This document shows positions 61,357 through 64,000 of a stretch of DNA of 64,000 nt, piece after piece. Below the pieces are notes generated by a model. It was not told the origin of the DNA and made no database searches. It saw nothing but the letters and a program-made list of their open reading frames with translations. The position numbers and the translations under genes are program-made. Origin of the DNA: Burkholderia sp. 4M9327F10 (lineage in GTDB: Bacteria; Pseudomonadota; Gammaproteobacteria; Burkholderiales; Burkholderiaceae). Position 1 is the stretch's first letter; each line of letters opens with the position of its first letter. The DNA is taken from assembly GCF_005503145.1 (NCBI RefSeq), contig NZ_SCNV01000009.1, positions 121,240 through 185,239 of the forward strand, given 5' to 3'.

Positions 61357-64000
61357 TCAATGAAAATCCCTGCTAGTGGACTGCAACCCACCCAGCAGAT
61401 GCGACATATCCACCAACCGGTGCGCAACAAGATGCTGCACATCCCCTTCACGCTGCCAAACGCCGTACACCGCAAGCAGCGCCGCTCCCAATACCTCCTT
61501 GCGCTGCCGCTCCAGTAAAGCCGGCCACACGATTACATTGACATTGCCCGTCTCGTCTTCGAGCGTCATGAAAATCACGCCTTTCGCCGTGCCCGGCCGT
61601 TGTCGCATCGTGACAATGCCGCAGCCGCGCGCCAGTCTTCCATCAGGATAACTGCGTAGCGTCGATGCCGGTATCAGCCGATTGGCCAGCAGTTGAGGCC
61701 GCAACAGTTCGAGCGGATGGCGACCGAGCGTCAACCCTAAGGACCGGTAGTCCGCGACGATATCGTTTGCCTCCGATGGCGCACCCAGTTCGGGGGTCTC
61801 ATCCTGCACGGCGGCGACGGCCAGCATGTCCTTATCGGGCACAGCGGCTACCGAATGCCACAATGCTTCGCGACGGTTGCCCGCAAGCACTGCCAGTGCA
61901 TTTGCATCAGCCAGCACCTGAAGATCGTGCCGGTTGAGTTGGGCACGGCGCGCAAGATCTTGCACGCTCCTGAACGGCCGCACCGCGCGCGCACGTTCAA
62001 TGCGCTCTGCTGCGTCGTCCTTCATGCCACGCAGCATCGACAGCCCAAGACGCACTGCCGGGCGCGCGGCCCCTTCGATCGATTCGAGCGCCGCATCCCA
62101 GCCGCTGACGGTCACATCGACCGGCAATACCTTGACTCCATGCCGCCGCGCATCCTGCACGAGTTGTGACGGTGAATAGAAACCCATCGGCTGACTGTTG
62201 AGCAGAGCGGCGAGAAACGCCTCAGGCTCGTGGCACTTCAACCAGCTGCTCGTGTAGACAAGCAAGGCGAAACTCGCCGCATGGCTCTCCGGAAAGCCGT
62301 ATTCGCCGAAGCCCTTGATCTGTTTGAAAATCGCATCAGCGAAACTAAGCTCGTAACCACGTTCCTGCATTCCGTTGATGATGCGATCGTAGTACTTCTC
62401 CAGGCCACCCTTGCGCTTCCATGCGGCCATCGCACGGCGCAGATCATCGGCTTCGCCTGCCGTAAAGCCGGCCGCGATCATTGCCACCTGCATGACCTGC
62501 TCCTGGAAAATCGGCACGCCAAGCGTGCGCTCCAAGGCAACTTTCAGGTCGTCGCGTGGATAAGTCACTGGGTCCAACTCCTGGCGCCGACGCAGATAAG
62601 GATGCACGGCACCGCCCTGAATCGGACCGGGACGCACAATGGCCACCTCGATGACGAGGTCGTAGTATTTGCGCGGCTTCAAACGCGGCAGCATGCTCAT
62701 CTGCGCACGCGATTCGATCTGGAACACACCGATAGTATCGGCACGGCAGATCATGTCGTACGTCTCCTCGTCACCATCTGATATGTCCTGCATCTCGAAG
62801 CGTTTGCCGCGCCGCGCCGATACAAGATCGAGCGCGCGCCGGATCGCCGAGAGCATGCCGAGTGCGAGCACATCGACCTTGAGGAGTCCGAGCGATTCAA
62901 GATCGTCCTTGTCCCATTCGATCACCGAGCGATCTGCCATCGCCGCATTCTCCACCGGCACAAGACGCGTGAGCTTGCCGCGGCTGATCACGAAGCCGCC
63001 GGAATGCTGCGACAGATGCCGCGGAAAGTTGAGCAGCTGCGACGCCAACCTCGCCCAGGTCTGAATCAACGGCTTTTCCGGATCGAGACCCGTCTCTTCG
63101 AAGTGCTTCAGCAGATCCTGACTATTGTCGAACCAGTGATGAGACTTCGCGACCGCATCGACGATCTGCGGATCGATCCCCAGCGCCTTGCCTGTCTCAC
63201 GCAGCGCACCGCGCGGCCGGTAAGTGGACACCGCTGCCGCAATCGCTGCGCGGTCACGCCCATACTTGTCATAGATATACTGGATCACCTCTTCACGCCG
63301 CTGATGCTCAAAATCGACATCGATATCCGGCGGTTCGCCGCGCTCTTTGGAAATGAAACGTCCGAACAACATGCTGCTGCGTGCCGGGTCCACTTCGGTG
63401 ATGCCCAGGCAATAACACACAATAGAGTTGGCAGCCGACCCTCGCCCCTGACACAGAATGTTCTGGCTGCGCGCGTACCGAACGATGTCATAGACCGTCA
63501 GAAAATACGGCTCGTATTTCAGGTCCGCGATAAGCGCCAGCTCGTATTCGATCTGTTGCCGGTTCTTATCCGAAATGCCGGAACGAAAGCGCCGTTGCGC
63601 GCCGATGTAGGTTTCCTGACGCAGGTACGCAGTGGGTGTGAAGCCTTCCGGCACGAGTTCGTCGGGATATTCGTAGCGCAACGTGCCCAGCGAGAATGTG
63701 CAGCGCTCGAGCACCTTGATCGTTTCACGCACCGTATGCTCGGGATAAAGATTCGCAATGCGCAACCGCGAACGCAAATGCTGCTCGGCATTGGGCGCGA
63801 GATCGTAACCACACTCATGAACCGGCTTGCCGATGCGGATCGCCGTCATCGTGTCCTGCAAGGGCTTACGTGAACGCACATGCATCACCACGTTGCCGAG
63901 CGCAACGACCGGTACATTCTGACGATTCGCGACATGCTCGATCGCACCGCGATGAATATCGTCCATCGCACGCTGATGCAGCACGAGACCCACCCACCCA
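61357..64000 (-). CDS. dnaE2: Error-prone DNA polymerase DnaE2/ImuC (5' end outside window)
   Basis: At least 878 aa visible, with the frame open to base 64000, so the N-terminal PHP region is missing. The Pol III alpha-like catalytic Asp pair is in 'GEPPDIDVDFEHQRREEVIQYIYDKYG'. 'GRGSAANSIVCYCLGITEVDP' is the upstream finger motif. The C-terminal OB domain ends 'VARHLVDMSHLLGGLQSTSRDFH'-like. ImuC works with ImuB in SOS-induced mutagenesis; its partners are not visible. Confidence 0.92.
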   Translation of the reverse strand, partial: GWVGLVLHQRAMDDIHRGAIEHVANRQNVPVVALGNVVMHVRSRKPLQDTMTAIRIGKPVHECGYDLAPNAEQHLRSRLRIANLYPEHTVRETIKVLERCTFSLGTLRYEYPDELVPEGFTPTAYLRQETYIGAQRRFRSGISDKNRQQIEYELALIADLKYEPYFLTVYDIVRYARSQNILCQGRGSAANSIVCYCLGITEVDPARSSMLFGRFISKERGEPPDIDVDFEHQRREEVIQYIYDKYGRDRAAIAAAVSTYRPRGALRETGKALGIDPQIVDAVAKSHHWFDNSQDLLKHFEETGLDPEKPLIQTWARLASQLLNFPRHLSQHSGGFVISRGKLTRLVPVENAAMADRSVIEWDKDDLESLGLLKVDVLALGMLSAIRRALDLVSARRGKRFEMQDISDGDEETYDMICRADTIGVFQIESRAQMSMLPRLKPRKYYDLVIEVAIVRPGPIQGGAVHPYLRRRQELDPVTYPRDDLKVALERTLGVPIFQEQVMQVAMIAAGFTAGEADDLRRAMAAWKRKGGLEKYYDRIINGMQERGYELSFADAIFKQIKGFGEYGFPESHAASFALLVYTSSWLKCHEPEAFLAALLNSQPMGFYSPSQLVQDARRHGVKVLPVDVTVSGWDAALESIEGAARPAVRLGLSMLRGMKDDAAERIERARAVRPFRSVQDLARRAQLNRHDLQVLADANALAVLAGNRREALWHSVAAVPDKDMLAVAAVQDETPELGAPSEANDIVADYRSLGLTLGRHPLELLRPQLLANRLIPASTLRSYPDGRLARGCGIVTMRQRPGTAKGVIFMTLEDETGNVNVIVWPALLERQRKEVLGAALLAVYGVWQREGDVQHLVAHRLVDMSHLLGGLQSTSRDFH

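Overview
The window looks like a chromosome segment of a GC-rich betaproteobacterium of the Burkholderia sensu lato group, most likely Paraburkholderia. This rests on codon and GC character, the HrpB-type regulator, FtrABCD, DUF3563, class I fumarase and ImuC/DnaE2. No species call is possible from sequence alone.

Layout. (1) 1-7301: an R64/TCP-like type IVb pilus locus. pilL-pilN-pilO2-pilP-pilQ run leftward off the window, and a PilT/PilU-like ATPase is divergent. (2) 7731-16843: one long leftward amide operon. A sigma70-like promoter is followed by a leader with two stacked hairpins (one a hexaloop with A1/G4, the ANTAR target pattern) and an intrinsic terminator. Then come a nitrilase-superfamily amidohydrolase, a periplasmic binding protein, LivH, a LivM-LivG fusion, LivF, an amidase-signature enzyme, and finally the AmiC sensor and AmiR ANTAR antiterminator. 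The last gene therefore encodes the protein expected to act on the first RNA element. (3) 16944-29067: an accessory region that looks like part of a HrpB-type type III secretion regulon. It holds a HrpB-like TPR/AraC regulator, two exact TTCG-N16-TTCG hrpII boxes, and several proteins with long Ser/Thr/Pro-rich N termini. One is an unrecognised 521-aa protein. One is a tryptophan-2-monooxygenase (IaaM)-like flavoenzyme with a ~285-aa extension. One is a Pro-rich protein. One is a protein with a Cys/His pair resembling an OTU/papain-like protease. A lytic transglycosylase, an APS kinase and a DUF4915 protein lie among them. No secretion-apparatus genes are visible. The region is bordered by a tRNA-Ser(GGA) gene.

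(4) 29663-37059: core metabolism, with an Na+/solute symporter pair (DUF4212 plus SSS), acetyl-CoA synthetase, a UPF0114 protein and class I fumarase. (5) 37240-49700: an iron-rich stretch with bacterioferritin, murI, bfd, tonB-exbB-exbD, hemP, an HbpS-like protein and ftrABCD. Fur-box-like sequences precede bfd, hemP and ftrA. A LysR/pirin pair, OsmC and DUF1857 genes are interspersed. (6) 50027-58350: uvrB, tyrB, a patatin-like phospholipase with 3-hydroxybutyrate dehydrogenase (PHB/lipid turnover), an aldo-keto reductase and rlmJ. (7) 58370-64000: a small exported protein, a DUF3563 protein, cueR and copZ with a perfect 21-bp-arm dyad between them, an RmlD-like reductase, and the 3' part of dnaE2 (imuC).

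The strongest leads are the self-contained ANTAR/terminator-controlled amide operon and the hrpII-box/HrpB-linked set of candidate secreted effectors, including an IaaM-like enzyme that may make an auxin precursor. Function calls rest on motif reading and remembered family features; no database search was run.
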